A DNA stretch of 64,000 nucleotides. Origin: Cephalotus follicularis. Lineage: Eukaryota; Streptophyta; Magnoliopsida; Oxalidales; Cephalotaceae. A program made the translations under genes and the position numbers. Location: contig BDDD01000272.1 of assembly GCA_001972305.1 (NCBI GenBank), positions 434,001-498,000 on the forward strand. Direction: 5' to 3'. Under the pieces are notes generated by a model. The model was given only the letters and a program-made list of their open reading frames with translations, was not told the origin of the DNA and ran no database searches. The stretch's first letter is position 1. Every line of letters starts with the position of its first letter. Positions 32,195 to 44,800 of this stretch are shown piece by piece.

Positions 32195-32967
32195 TCACCT
32201 CTCCAAGTTGTGAGCTGACTTGAAAACTCTTTCTGCATTGCCCTCCTCCAAGGTCACTTGCACTACATCTTCAACAGGTTGTGGATGCTTGGGCTCCACT
32301 TCTCCTCTTAGCTCCATATTTACTATGGATAAGGCATTCTCTTTTCCCTTGTCCATCACGGCAGTTTTGTAGTACTGCCTTACTACCTGTTGATCTCCTC
32401 GGACCTCCTCCACGGCAAACATTGTTGGGAATTTCATTAGTAAGTGTCTCGTGGACACTATCACCTCCATCAGATTTAGTCCCGGGTGCCCAATTATGGC
32501 ATTGTAATGGCTTAGCGTGTCCACCACCAGGAACGTCATCTATACTTCAGTCTGATGTGGGGCTGTTCCTGCAACTACGGACAGGTGATGAATCCCAGAG
32601 GATGAACGATCTCTCCTGCAAAGCCCACCAGTGGGGTTTTTACGGGCCTAAGTTGGTCGATCGGTATCATTAGTTGATTAAAAGCATGCTTGTACAGGAT
32701 ATCTGTCGAGCTCCCGCTGTCAATCAGGATCCTCTTGGTAGTGAAAAATGCCACCTGAAGAGTTACCACCACTAGATCATCATGGGGGAGACGTACTCCC
32801 TCATAGTCTGCCTCGGAGAAGGATATCACCTCCTCCTCTCCTCCAGTACTCAACCTTTTGCTGTGCTGGTACTGTTGCACAGCAAAGGTTTGCCTTGCAT
32901 AGGTCTTTCTGGAATTTTTATGGTCGCACCAGACGCGACCCCTCAAAAGATGGTGTAGATGACACAT
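32195..32967 (-). pseudogene. Protease region of Retand-like pol
   Basis: The aspartic protease signature is ILIDSGSSTDILYKHAFNQL within 32575-32967, followed by FLVVDTLSHYNAIIGHPGLN in 32195-32539, the usual second conserved block. It would cleave the gag-pol polyprotein. Broken copy. Confidence 0.85.
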
Positions 32968-33212
32968 CTGGGCTACTGCTGTTGCTCCTCTGGTTGCTGT
33001 GGAGCCTCTTCTCTGCGCTCCCTCCTTTCCTAAGGAGCATTCCTATCCACATACTTGCGTAGGTGCCATTTGCGAATCAGGTCTTCTATCTGATTATTTA
33101 GGTACCTGCACTCTTTGGTATCGTGTCCGTAGCATGATGATACTGACAATATTTTTTTGTATCTCTATTCTCAGCTGAGGACCTCATTGGTGCGGGCCAT
33201 TGGATAGGGACC

Positions 33213-34663
33213 TTATCCTTCTCTACGGCAAGTATCCTGGTGGTGTCTCAAGGAGAGGGGCAAAATTATTATAGGCCAGGATTGGCATCCCTCCTCTTGG
33301 TGAATCCTCTCTCTTGGAGAGCTTGTGACTGAGGTCATCATTGGGCAGCTCGGACCTCTCCTTCCTCTTCTCTTTCTTCTCGAGAGCATTTCGTGAATGT
33401 TCCCCTTTCTCCACCTGATGGCCCGACCAAGATATTTTTTGTTTCCTAGCGGCCATCCCCTCCTCGGCGTTGACATATTTTTCTGCTTTCCTCAGCAGGT
33501 CTGACATATCCACCGCGGGTTTCTTCATCAATGAGAAGGTGAAGGGGAAATTGTCTTTCAGACTATTCAGAGCTGCTAGAGCAAAGGACGACTCTAGGTC
33601 TTTCACTGTGAGTGACCCTTTGTTGAACCTGGTGAGGTAGTCTCTCAGTGATTCATCTTTCCCTTGCACCACGTTGATCAGATGTGTAGAGTTTCTCCTT
33701 TACGTGGTGCTATTGAGGAACTTGACCACGAACAGTTCCGTAAATTGCTCGAAATTTGTCACCGATCCCTCTGCCAGGGTAGAATACCACGACTGGGCAG
33801 CTCCAGTCAGTGTTGCCGGGAATCCTCGGAAGAGGATAGCGTCCGAGGCCTGGTGGACCAGCATCACCTAGGTGTAATATAGTGCACGTGATGAATTGGA
33901 TATATGGACCCATCATACTCCTTGAGACTCGGGAATACGTTCCTTCATGATCTCAGATGTGAAAGGAGTGGCACTGATGTTGCGTACCTAAGACAGATAT
34001 CCCCTCTTGTGCTCGGCTCCTCGAAGCCTTCTCTCCATCTCTGTAAGCCTCATGTTCATTGGTTTCTCAACGTCTTCTATGTTCCTAGTCCTGCTAGAAA
34101 CATGTGACTGTCCAGCCAAAGTGGCTGAACGTGCTGACCTACTCCCACTCACCGTCTCAGTCCTGCGCAATACATGGGAATGTGCTCGGGCCTCCTCGAC
34201 ACCCGTTGGGTGATCCACTTCCATGGGATCCTGCTCGGGATGCTGGGGCCGAGGATCATTGTTGTGATCCCTGGCAGTTGATGACTATGCCCTAAGAGAT
34301 GTATTAATCTCTGGTCTCCTCCTCAGGGATGTATCAACCCCTGATCGTCTTCGGAGGAGCATGCCCCTCCTTGGCGGGTTACGACTCTGCCCACGGGGGC
34401 GTTGGTTCTCCTGGGCCGCCTTGCTCATACCAGATTGTTCTCGGATGATTGGTTGGGCAGGTCCGACCTGATTTTGCTGGCTAAGCTGGTGGCCAAAAGG
34501 TTGGTGATGCGCTCCACTCCCTGGAGTAGCTGACTGAATTGCTCCCAGTGATGGGAGCTTGCTCAGTAGTGGCAGCAACCTGGCCGGCGGCAGGTGGGTT
34601 ATTTCCAGTAGTAGCCTGGCTGCCATCAGCTGCAGAGTTGTTGTTGTTTCTTCTCGGAGGCAT
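33213..34663 (-). pseudogene. Gag of Retand-like element
   Basis: Starts MPPRRNNNNSAADGSQATTG at 34663. The conserved VQGKDESLRDYLTRFNKGSL, FTFSLMKKPAVDMSDLLRKA and EKYVNAEEGMAARKQKISW are at 33370-33672. It aligns by eye with gag at 18805-19914 and 5318-6861. Several interruptions lie between the N-terminal and capsid parts. Confidence 0.85.
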
Positions 34664-34700
34664 GATTGAAAAGATTGTTTGAAGGCTTTTTGAAGCATTT

Positions 34701-34716
34701 CCCATAGACGGCGCCA
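34701..34716 (-). promoter_or_regulatory. Primer binding site of Retand-like element
   Basis: TGGCGCCGTCTATGGG on the minus strand, two bases inside the 5' LTR. The first nine bases complement the 3' end of plant tRNA-Asp. Confidence 0.85.
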
Positions 34717-34718
34717 AC

Positions 34719-35231
34719 TGTTGATGCGAAAAATCTCTTCAACAGTCCTCTGACGTGGAGATGTTTGATTTGTTAAGGAAAACGCTTGATTTCCCCTAGG
34801 GAAAGTATTTAATGAGTGTTGATCGTCTTCCTTGCACAAGGAGAACAAAGAAATCGTAGGACCATGAGGGTTTACTCCCGGGACACTCCGATGCTAAAGT
34901 TAGACAAGGCAGGGAGAAAAACAACACAAAGGTGCTTTAACAGTATAAAAATGGCGAACCTGTGTTAATTTTTTGATTCCTGTATTTATAGAAGATGATT
35001 GTAACTGCCTTGGTTGATTTTAGGAGGTGATGAGTGTTCCCCTAAGGAAATCCCGAGTATCTCGGGTATTTCCCTGATTCTCCACCGGATTTGGCGCCTG
35101 GACGTTATGACGCCTTATCTTCCCAGATTTTGTGTAACGATCAACCACGTGTCTATGACTCTGGAGGACATCTAGCGTCTTTTTCCGAGGACACGTGGCA
35201 CTATTCTTTAAGTGGAATTTTTCCCACATCA
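34719..35231 (-). repeat. 5' LTR of the Retand-like element
   Basis: Starts TGTTGATGCGAAAAATC and ends TTTTTCCCACATCA, like its partner at 24274-24787. CTATA follows directly. Confidence 0.9.
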
Positions 35232-36095
35232 CTATATTTGGTTTGGATAGAGAGAGTTAAAGAAAAAAGTAAAGAAATGAAAGAGGGATAATTCATATCT
35301 CTTGTTTGAAAATTTATTATAGAGGAGAGGGAAAGAATAATAAGGAAACCAGTTTTCTCATTGTACTATTTTGTTATCCCTCTAAAAATAGAAAGATTAG
35401 GAGAGAAAGAAAAATTGGTTTAATAAATTTTTCAAAATACCTATTTTACCATAAAAAAATGTAATATAACTCTAGCAAAAAAATCAAAGAAATCACTAGA
35501 GATATAAAAAAAAAGTTGGTTTAATGAATTTTAAAATACTTATTTGATAATAGAAAAAACGAAAGGTAATTGTAACAAAAAATATCAAAGATATTACTAG
35601 GGGTATAAGGCTAACAAATATATATAATATTTTCATTTCCTTTCTTTTCTCCACTCTAAACAAACATAAATTTTTCATATTTTTTTCTTTTCTCTTCAAC
35701 TTATCCAAACAGAAAAAAATAATTTCTCTCTTTATCCGATCATTTCTTTTTCTTAGGTATTACCCATATATTTTCTTTTGTTTTTTTCTTCAAAAACTTC
35801 CAAACATAGTGTCGATAAATACTTGACAGTGAAGATTTTAAAATTAAAAAAAAGAAAGATAAAGAGAACAGAAAATAGGGTAGAGGTATCAAAATCCCCT
35901 ATGTGATAGAATAGATTTAGGCTTCGTTTGTTTGGAATAAAAGAACATACATTAGGAAAATAATTTCAACGAAACAATCCTACGTGAAAAACAATGAATT
36001 TTCCTGTTTTTGGTGTTCACTCTGAAAGATATTTTCCTCTGTTTAGTATACACTATGAAAAAAAATTTCTTAATAAAAAAAAGCCAATATATTTT
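35232..36095. other. AT-rich intergenic DNA
   Basis: Starts with the CTATA target duplication. A weak internal repeat is visible: AAATTGGTTTAATAAATTTT near 35411 resembles AAAGTTGGTTTAATGAATTT near 35510, each followed by similar sequence. No gene seen. Confidence 0.55.
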
Positions 36096-36610
36096 TGTCA
36101 CACCCCGTTTCTAGAACAACACTTAGATCATGGCAATCAACACGATATTCAGCTTATATAAAATTACGGAAAAAATTATAACTTTCCAAATCATATAAAA
36201 TCATGGCGGAAGCATTCATAAATAAGTTGAATTAAAACATAATATGCATCACATACTACATGTCACAATTTGTTTGACAACAACATAATTAAACCATTGT
36301 TAATTGCCCTTAAACGGAGCGTGAACAATAACATTCGATACAATAATACAGTAGTCCATACTCAACAATTATCCAAATGCATAATCCATTACACAATACA
36401 CAACTTAACATTTCTCCAAAGAAACTACAATTTAAAACTCCAAGTCGCTCTCCAAAACTCAACGGTGACGATCCGCTGCATCAATCTGAAATTGTAGGCA
36501 TTAGTCTTTGTCCCCACTCAGCTAAGTAGAGAAATTATAAATACATTTTAGGGTCAATGATAATGAATGTGATGTATGAATGTATCGTGATGCAATACGT
36601 AATATATAAC

Positions 36611-36666
<56 letters not shown>

Positions 36667-38420
36667 TATCAATAGATGAGCAACTATACCAAGTGGCTAC
36701 AACCAGCAATCCATCAATACACGAAGGCATCGCCATCTCCTGGCCCAGATACACAACTCCTCACTCCAGTCCCGTCTCCGGACGGCTTGAAGCAGGTCAC
36801 AATCCAATGTTACTTTCGCACTATGGCTAAGTAACCAACATCATGGGTTCTTCCAGCCATCTCATGGCCTCTAGAGTCCAACCCTGCCATTAGCGTCAGT
36901 TGTATCTCCACCACCGCGACTAATGAGGCAAAAATCCAATCACAATCCAATTCAAGTAATTTATATATAAATAAATACTTGAAAACATATATTTGTTCAA
37001 ATATATAACAATCCTCTTTCAAGTAGTTTATGTGTCGTAAAATACTTGTCACAACATATTTACTCAAAATATGTCTCAACCCTTTGAAAATGTATTTCCG
37101 TTTTGAACATCATATTTATATAAAATTAATGATTTAAAGTAAATCATGAATGCAACTTCCTAAAATGATAAAACATTTTACAAGCAATAACAATCCAATC
37201 CACAATCCAACAATCAATCCACAATCCAATTAACAGCTAAATATGCAATGCAAACATATTCTCAAATGCAACCAGGTTCTTGGCGTCGCATCTATGTTTT
37301 ACCACTTTCTCTAAGGGTCGATTATTTCCTTAATCAATCGGTAGTTTCCTCTAACAGTCGGTTGTTTCATTGAGTAGTTGACTGTTCTAGGTCGAGTAAC
37401 ATATGAGCAGTCGACTGTTTCTGCGAAACAGTATACATACGATCCTCCCAGTGATATCCTGTCATATCTTGGCAAAATAACACATGCCCAGTCGACTGTT
37501 TTCCTTTAACAGTCAGCTGTCTACCTTGAACAGTCAGCTGTTTTCCTTCAACAGTCGGAATTTCTGCGAAACAGCAATATGCAATCATTCTATTTTATCC
37601 AAACAGATTATCGCAAGCTATTTAACCATATTCATACATGCAATTCAGTTGATTATTCACTCAGAACATAACATGCATGGCAATTTAGCAAGTCACAGTA
37701 ACCATGACATCAATCCAACAATCCACAATCCATAAACTCATACATTTCACCAATGAATTTTTGTTATTTTTGAACTCAAATTTGCATGTATAAATCCCCT
37801 ACCTTTGATTCCAAATTAGGAACCGAAAGTCCACCTCTTTAAGTCCACGGAACAGTAGCTTTAAGCCTCCCTGGTCCGGTTTTACAGCTCCAATCCGAGC
37901 TCCAAAGCTCCTCTCTTAGTTCAACAATGGAGAATAGAATTCTCTATCTCTCTCTCTTCTTTTCTTTCTCTAACTTCCTTTGTTTTTCTCTTTCACAGGT
38001 GCTGGGCGAGAGATGAAGAAGAGAGTCTTATGCAGGTGATCTTTTCTCTCCCTCTCTCCTAACCCGTTTGCATGGCGCCTAAGTGCCATTTCCTTCCCTC
38101 TCCATCAGTTTGCATGCGCCACCTAGTTCAATCCTATTTACATCCGCCTGAATGGAGTACAAGTGGCATTTTCTTTCTCTCCTTTGGCCGCATGACGCAC
38201 AAGTGGCATCCATTTCCTTCCCGTCAGTTGCTGCATGTGATCTCTTCACATGTTATTCTGACATAGCGTCGTCCAGTCGACTGTTATTCTCTAACAGTCG
38301 ACTGTTTCTTAAACAGTCTCCTAGTCGACTGTGTTCTAATGACAGTCTGCTGTCTCCTTCAGAATCGACACTTCACTCTTCACATCGACGCTTTGAGTGC
38401 ACTTTCCCATAATTCAATTC
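36096..38420 (-). mobile_element. Truncated Tekay-like LTR
   Basis: Begins TGTCACACCCCG, the end of the Tekay-like LTR family in reverse orientation, and carries the same landmarks: a GGAAGCATT block, GGAGCGTGA near 36315, the CTCCTGGCCCAG / CCCGTCTCCGGACGG block near 36735-36785, then CAGTCGACTG words at 37325-37560 and 38270-38350. The expected other terminus GGGCGTTACA is not found, so it is cut short near 38420. It is more diverged than the LTRs of the complete element. Confidence 0.8.
36611..36665. repeat. (TA)n(TG)n microsatellite
   Basis: About 20 bases of TA followed by about 34 bases of TG, inside the truncated LTR. The complete family members have a shorter TA run at the equivalent place near 51925. 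Confidence 0.95.
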
Positions 38421-39009
38421 ATTACTCAATTTGGCAACATTATCAAATTCGAAAGTCCATCATTTGATTAATTCCTATTTCAATTACAATGGGAAATACA
38501 AAGAATGAAAATTTTGGAAATTACAATTTTTTTAATTTGTAAATTCCATATTGCTCTCCATTAACATGTTTTTACTAATGAAAGTAGCAGTATTTGTATC
38601 ATTGAAGAATAAAGAATGGATAAATCATGAACAAAAAAAATCATAAAATCACATAAGGTTCTGACAGATAATTTAAAGGACAGACTAGTATATTGAAATG
38701 GTAAGCCCCTTGTTCAACTTATAAATTAAGGAGCTTATGTAAACATTCAAAGGGTCGATCCTTTAAACTTACAATGAAGCTCACTAGTTAAAAATGCACT
38801 TTTGGATTGCCCATTAGTGTACCTACTATAACAATACAAAATATAATACCAAAACATATAATAATATCCAAGTTCAAAGTTGCTAACATAATACCACCAC
38901 AACATAATATCCAAGTTCAAAGGTTCTAGCACATATAGTACTATCAAAATATAGTATCCAAATTCAAGGTTCATAACATTATATAACCAAAGCGTAAATA
39001 GTCACCAAA
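38421..39009. other. AT-rich intergenic DNA with short tandem repeat
   Basis: At 38865-38975 a unit of about 45-48 bp with ATATCCAAGTTCAAAGTT, GCTAACATAATACCA or variants is repeated about three times. The rest shows nothing recognisable. Confidence 0.6.
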
Positions 39010-39561
39010 TCAGAAATCTTCATGCCCTCCCCTATGATGCACAAACTTCTCAATGAGGAATTTCTCCATCCAAGCCCTTCGAAGATTAACGTTTTCAGCC
39101 ATAAATACTTTTGCCTGCCTCTTATATTCCATAAGAAAATCAAACGCATCCACAAGAACTGATTTGTCGAAACCTTCTGTCTTCGTTACTTCTCCATAAA
39201 TGTCATTAATAACATATTGACCATGATCTTGATTAAGGCTCCTAATAAATAATGCAATCTCACCAAGTTGTTTAGCTACATGATCAAGCTAGGTACTTTG
39301 ATCACAAGTTCTTTTTCTATGAGACCTTATAGTATTCCAAGTAGTTTTGACAGTTCTAAGGTGATTTTCAACATTCTCACGTATGTATTCAATTTTAAAT
39401 TTTAAGGATATTACTTTAGCTACTAGAGTAAAGGAACAAGCTTTAGAAAAGTTTGAAAGTTTATTCCCTTTGGTACTTTCCTCAACAAGAATTTCAAGAA
39501 ACACAACCTCTATTGGTTTTGTCCACATCAATTGTTTTCCTTTTTTCATTTCTTTGACCAT
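39010..39561 (-). pseudogene. Myb/SANT-like domain protein remnant
   Basis: The minus strand reads MVKEMKKGKQLMWTKPIEVV, FLEILVEESTKGNKLSNFSK, then EYIRENVENHLRTVKTTWNT at 39289-39561, the layout of the plant Myb/SANT-like domain (Pfam Myb_DNA-bind_3, by recall): a Trp-start helix, a basic middle, and a final helix with LKTxW. Downstream sequence (GFDKSVLVDAFDFLMEYKRQ, AWMEKFLIEKFVHHRGGHED) is in line after an in-frame TAG near 39287. Such genes occur as PIF/Harbinger partner ORFs and as host genes; no Harbinger transposase is seen nearby. Function would be DNA binding. Likely a decayed TE gene. Confidence 0.65.
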
Positions 39562-39959
39562 TCTTACGCCAAACCTTCATAAATATTTTATATATCATAT
39601 AAAGAAAAGAATAAATCTTGTCAAAAGAATAAAGTAGCACACAATGTATTAAATTATAGTGAAATAAGAAATTAACACTCTTCAATCAAATAAGTCTGCA
39701 AATATTAATAGAAAATTGAAAAGAATTAATCAAATATCCATACAAAAATCAAAGCATACAATCAAAAACAATAAAAACTGAAGCAGAAGTTTTAATTCAA
39801 AACAAGAAAAATGTCTATACGCGTCCTATAACGCTATAGTCAGCCCACATGGCATTATTTATGTTATCCCTTTTAACCAACCTTTCTCTATTTTCCTCTC
39901 TCTTTCTCTTCGCGTATGCCTTTCACTTTGTGACCGTATTTCATCGTCTTCCTCTTGAA

Positions 39960-40774
39960 CCATCGGGTCATGAAGATCAACTCCGAGCACATGATTGTGA
40001 ATAACTTTGAAATAAGTTATCTGTTGACAATGTAGCTACTCCTGAAATAGCTTCTAAGATATTCGAGATGGCTTTTCATCCATATATATAATAACTGATT
40101 ACAGCCGATGAAACGGTCTCTCCCCCTTTTTGGCAATCATTCAAAGATCGAAAAGTCTCTGCCAATATCACAGGTATAAGATTCATGCCAAATTCTATCT
40201 GCTCCACGAAGTAAACTACCCCCTCGTTAACATGACTCATAATCTTGGAAAAAAGTACCCAATTATAAATTGCCAAGACTACAAATATCACTACATAGTC
40301 TTCCTTTGGGCTATTCAAGATAAAGTCTCGTAGGATCGGCCAGGTAACTTCATCACTCAGTTCATAGTTCTTTGCCCGATTTCAAATAATTCTTTCCAAG
40401 CTTTGAAACAGTTTTATTGACCAAATTGATGGATCTAGGTTCGACTACTGGGATGGCATACTCCTCAATAGAGCCATGTCAACGGACCCAAAGGAAAAAC
40501 ATTGATAAGGTATGTTGTAGAATTGGAGCATGGCTCTCAATAAATTCCCGTCGATAGAGCTAAAAAGAAGATATGCTATATGTCCATACAAATCACGAAG
40601 TTTCTTACGCTTTGTGTCATCCCATTTTACCACTTCTTTCAATTCTGAGAGTTCCTTCCGGGTGAGATTTAGATACCCCATCTTCGACAGTTCTTCGGTA
40701 CCCAGTTCCCTGTCTTCATACTGCCATAACATCCTTTCAGATTCTTCAGTTATACCCATCCAATTTTCCAACAA
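39960..40774 (-). pseudogene. DUF7745-like repetitive plant gene remnant
   Basis: Minus-strand segments GYLNLTRKELSELKEVVKWD, KLRDLYGHIAYLLFSSIDGN, LLRAMLQFYNIPYQCFSFGS (40445-40774) and DYVVIFVVLAIYNWVLFSKI, PVILAETFRSLNDCQKGG (40076-40318) resemble a plant repetitive protein family that I recall as DUF7745, whose members are abundant and of unknown function. At least two in-frame stops and a lost C-terminal half make it a pseudogene. It lies just outside the CACTA end at 40822. Confidence 0.5.
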
Positions 40775-40821
40775 AAACCCATTCTCATATTTGGATGTTG
40801 TAAATAATCATGTAGTACTAA

Positions 40822-41110
40822 CACTACAAAAAAAAAAAAATCAATCAACGGCGAGGGCACTTCCCTTCGCCGCAAACTCCCTCGTTGTCAATACAATGAG
40901 AGTATGGCGAGGGCACGACGAGAGTTACCTACCCTCGCCGTAGATTACCCTCACCACTTGCAAGGATATAGCGAGGGTACGTACTCTCGCAGATATCTGC
41001 TTGTTGCATGCCTCTCCCCTCGCTTACCCTGGCCGTGACAAATTGTTGCAGAGTGATAAAGGCATTACCCTCATAATGCCCTTATCATGCCCTCGCCATT
41101 CTGTAATTTC
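40822..41110. repeat. CACTA terminus and subterminal repeats
   Basis: Eight or more copies of GGCGAGGG(C/T)A or its complement follow the CACTACAAA terminus. In CACTA elements such subterminal words bind the TNP1/TnpA protein during transposition. The same word fills 60284-60485. Confidence 0.85.
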
Positions 41111-41339
41111 TGCTGATGGATTCATCGACAGAATCCATTCCACATATCCAAGCAAAAATTGCAATTCAATTTTCAACAGCCAAAATAACAGTTCATATTT
41201 CAATCTTCCAATAAACTCCATCCATAAATGATCAATGAAGCATTTAATTCACATTGTAGTAACAAAACAATATAACTGAACTTTATAAAAGTGTAATAAG
41301 TTTACAAAAGAAAAATATTAAACTATGTCCAAATCAACA

Positions 41340-42620
41340 AAATTAACAAACTACGACTCAGAATCTCTATTGTCCGACTCTGGAGATGACTGGGATAGAG
41401 GGTACCAGTTCTGCGACGCACTCTGGTCAAATGTAGATCGTCTCGATTACGACACCACCTGAGTGACTATCATCTGAGTCAACTGATTCATTTGAGCAAA
41501 AGTAGCATCCAACGATGTCTACACCTAGGACACCTGCTGTTGAACCTCTGAAACCTCCTTGCGAACAACTGCTTTCGTCCCACGGCCAGCAGCGGGTGTC
41601 TGTAGAGTGAAAGGGTGACTCCGACTACCCATTCCCAACGGAATACTTTGAAGTGCTTGTGATAGTATCTTGTTGAAGTCATGTAGTTCCTCAAGCCACA
41701 GATCTGGACCTTCCGCAGACCTCTGGTCACCTCTATCCATGCCACGAAGTTGAAGGGAGCCAGCCTTCTAAAACCGTCGGGCCCAATCACACTATCTGAC
41801 CTGGTAGCAACCTTGTACTTCTCCTATAAAAGATACAAGATTAATCAGTTAAATAATTAACATTTAAAAGGAATTGTCATATTCATTTCAGTTTGTGACT
41901 CACCATCCTCTCCACCACAAAAGGAGGTGAAAGAGTATACTCTTTCACCCTCCGATGGATGCCATAGAATACATCCACAACCTTTTTCCCTTTTGCCTCT
42001 TGCAAGTCAAATAATATTTCAAATAAGTTTGAAACGCAAATTAAGCTTATTAATCAACTATAATTACCAATTAAATTTATTATTAGCGCCAATCTTAGGT
42101 TGCATTTCCATTGTATAACTACCGCTAGTATAGGTGGTGTGTAATTCCTTCGCTTTCTATTGGTAGCATTTGTTCTAGTCATCTTCTGAAAATCCTCAAA
42201 CATTCAAATGTTTACCATTTTACCCACACTGAGGTATCTTTGTAGGGGCTATGCTGCCTACACTCGGGAGTTATTTAACGCACACCAGCACTGGTCATTG
42301 CATTCTTCATATAATTACACATCCACTTTGGGTAATTCACTTGCATGTAACTGTGAAGTGCAGGTCTACTGTGTGCATTAGACAACAGAAAGTAGAAGTC
42401 TAACAAAATATCACTGTCAAAGAACAAAAATAAAAATATTCTGAATAATATTAATTGTTGACTACAACAGTCTTACTCACCAATAGCTTCTCCCACATTA
42501 GTTCTTTCTCTGAATCTGGCCACTGACTCTACGTGGTCCAAGATTGCAGTATTCTGCCCTTAATGGGACCCGCTATGGTATTCTTGACGTAGATGTCCTC
42601 AAAACAGCTACAATTAAATA
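41340..42620 (-). pseudogene. TNP1-like (Ptta/En/Spm-type) region
   Basis: Minus strand shows EGPDLWLEELHDFNKILSQA at 41640-41700, then a Gln/Ser-rich segment SHPFTLQTPAAGRGTKAVVR and a heptad-like tail EVSEVQQQV, and another frame piece EKYKVATRSDSVIGPDG. Its position at the 3' side of the CACTA element and composition fit the TNP1/TnpA gene, which binds subterminal repeats. Exon borders could not be fixed and several frames are needed, so it is decayed. Assignment rests more on position than on motif. Confidence 0.5.
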
Positions 42621-43214
42621 AATATTAACACTAACATGATAGGTTAGTTTTAAAAAAATGTACTTAAATTACTTCTTACTTACCCATTGGCAGTGATATG
42701 CTGAACTGGCCTAAAATCCTCCACTCCCTGCGGGGACAATCCACCCCCCTACTACCCCCATTCATCCGTCGCTGATGAGAGCCAGATTCAAAAACATGAT
42801 AACGTTTGACTATAAATATATATAACAAAATATAACAAAAAATATTCAATAATACAAAAAACAGTTTAAAGTCAAATATCGTGACATAACAAATTTCCTT
42901 ACAAGCACTAAGAGCATCGGTATCCTTATCTCGTGTGTCTAACTCCATGGAGTCCAACTCGAAAAACGTATATCAGAATGCTATGATGAAATCTCTAGGA
43001 ATGGAGGAACGTGTATCCCTACGCAACATATCTGCATGAACTCACTACATTTAAAAACGATACAAGTTATATGCAGTTGTCATGCTATATATTATCAAAT
43101 TATAATATCATGTCAAATTAAAAGATTAAGAATACCATTGCAAACATTATTTACTGCATATACTACACTATTAACTTACAATTTAATCTATGTTATCAAT
43201 ATCCATGTCGTCTT

Positions 43215-43900
43215 GACTATCATAATCATATTCCATCATTTCGTTCTCCTCATCCGTGTCAGAAACATCGTATTCCCATTCATCTTCCTCGTCATCCGTA
43301 TTGTCATGGTCTGACGTAAGATCCCTAATTCGAACATTTGGTCACAATACTAGCTCCTCCCCTTCCCCATCTCCTCGAAGAGAACCTTCATTTTGAAAAC
43401 TTACATTATCTTCTTGCAATGTCATCCATACGTAAATCGTCGTCATCTTTTTCTTCATAGTCAGGAAGGCTGTAGGCTGTACCTACGATCGTTGGAAACG
43501 CTTGGTGCATAGAACACCTGCACAACTTGACTTGACAGCATGAACAACTCGTATGTAGGGAGTTCCTTTTCTGGGTTCAGACGAACAATCCCAAACTCAT
43601 CCACTATGGTACCTCTCCGAAGTGTTAACCCAATCACACTTAACAACTTTGTTGTCTTTTCCATAGAAATCAAGCTCCACAACATCGACAAAGGCTCCGT
43701 AGAAATCACTACAGCTATCATTCCAAGTGTTTTCCTTGATCATTACACCCAAATTTTAAGTTGTTGATGTCTTCAATGTATCTTTAGTGTGAAACTTGTA
43801 CCCGTTGACGCCATACCCCTTCCACGACCTCACTTTTGTAACAGGTACACTTGCTAAATTTCGTAAACAAACGTCAACTTTCTTGTCATTCTTAACCTAT
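43215..43900 (-). pseudogene. CACTA Tnp2 C-terminal region (DUF4216)
   Basis: The minus strand reads KVRSWKGYGVNGYKFHTKDT, FYGAFVDVVELDFYGKDNKV, VKCDWVN and ELFMLSSQVVQVFYAPSVS, the typical order of the DUF4216 domain of plant CACTA transposases (asn-gly-tyr-lys-phe-his core and SQVxQVFY end). A strongly acidic stretch (DDEEDEWEYDVSDTDEENEM at about 43240-43310) follows. In-frame stops are present, including between the two halves. Confidence 0.8.
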
Positions 43901-44185
43901 TAAGTGTGCAATGTATACATGTAATATAGAACTCAACATCACCAATTAAAAATTATGAAAATTATAGACGCTTTGTTTACATAATCTGGCATTACTTACA
44001 CGGCTTTGAAACCATTTCACAAAGTATGCATCGCGTCCTTCTTCAATTTGTTTGGATGTAATGTTAGGATTTAATTCACTGATTAGTTGTTCGCACTCAT
44101 TACAACAAAGAATATAATTGAGATATGTTCAAATTACACAATTCATATAAATAAAGTATAAACTTAGTACAAAATATATGTATAC

Positions 44186-44800
44186 TTACTCAACCAGAGG
44201 GCTAACTTCGTCGCAGTTCAGAAAGATGTACAAATATGCAGACTTGTATTCTTGGTCTGTCATATGTCTGTTCTTTGTCTTGCCCGTTGCTTTACCGAGA
44301 TGAGTAAATATTGATAGCAATCCGTTACTAGCAACGACGCCCCCATCCCAGTTTCTCTCAGGTCTATTAAGTCTCGTCAGGACATCATGTTCGAAATAAT
44401 ACGAACAAAACGTTGTCAACTTGCGAACGATATATACCTCGACAATCGACCCTTCCACACGAGCTTTGTTCTTGACCATCTTCTTTATATCAAACAGCTC
44501 TCTGCAATTAAATATGTAATTAGAATATATGACAAATAGATGGACATTACCAGAAAGAGAAACGAGTAACTGTATCTCTCAATGGGATACATCCATGTAT
44601 TCTGAACCGGCTCACATACTTTCGCTTCGTAAGCTAGGTGGACGAGAAGATGTTCCATCGAATCAAAAAACGATGCAGGAAATATCTTCTTTTTTTTTGC
44701 AAACTGTTTGAACAATGTAATGGTTGTAGTCGTGGTCTTAGATTTACTATTTACATCATGTCAAAGACTAAGTATTTTTTTATTTTAGTTTTCAATGAAT
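44186..44800 (-). pseudogene. CACTA Tnp2 region (DUF4218)
   Basis: Reading on the minus strand, KKKIFPASFFDSMEHLLVHL, AYEAKVCEPVQNTWMYPIER (44485-44715) and NKARVEGSIVEVYIVRKLTT, FCSYYFEHDV (44186-44479) match DUF4218, the domain after the Tnp2 catalytic core (the PVxxxWMYPIERY and NKARxEGSI signatures). The two parts are split by an intron-like gap. The family's initial lysine-rich LKK/KYV segment lies in the gap. Confidence 0.85.

Larger units (their letters stand above)
24274..35231 (-). mobile_element. Complete-structure Retand-like LTR retrotransposon with antisense ORF
   Basis: Two near-equal LTRs, 24274-24787 (514 bp) and 34719-35231 (513 bp), flanked by a perfect CTATA duplication (24269-24273 and 35232-35236). 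On the minus strand it has a primer binding site next to the right LTR, then gag, protease, reverse transcriptase, RNase H with a second RNase H-like domain, and integrase without a chromodomain: the order of the Tat lineage of Ty3/gypsy. On the plus strand, between pol and the 3' LTR, lies an additional ORF facing gag-pol. All structural parts are present, but the coding regions are interrupted in several places. The LTRs resemble each other closely with scattered differences, so insertion is fairly recent but not new. Confidence 0.92.
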
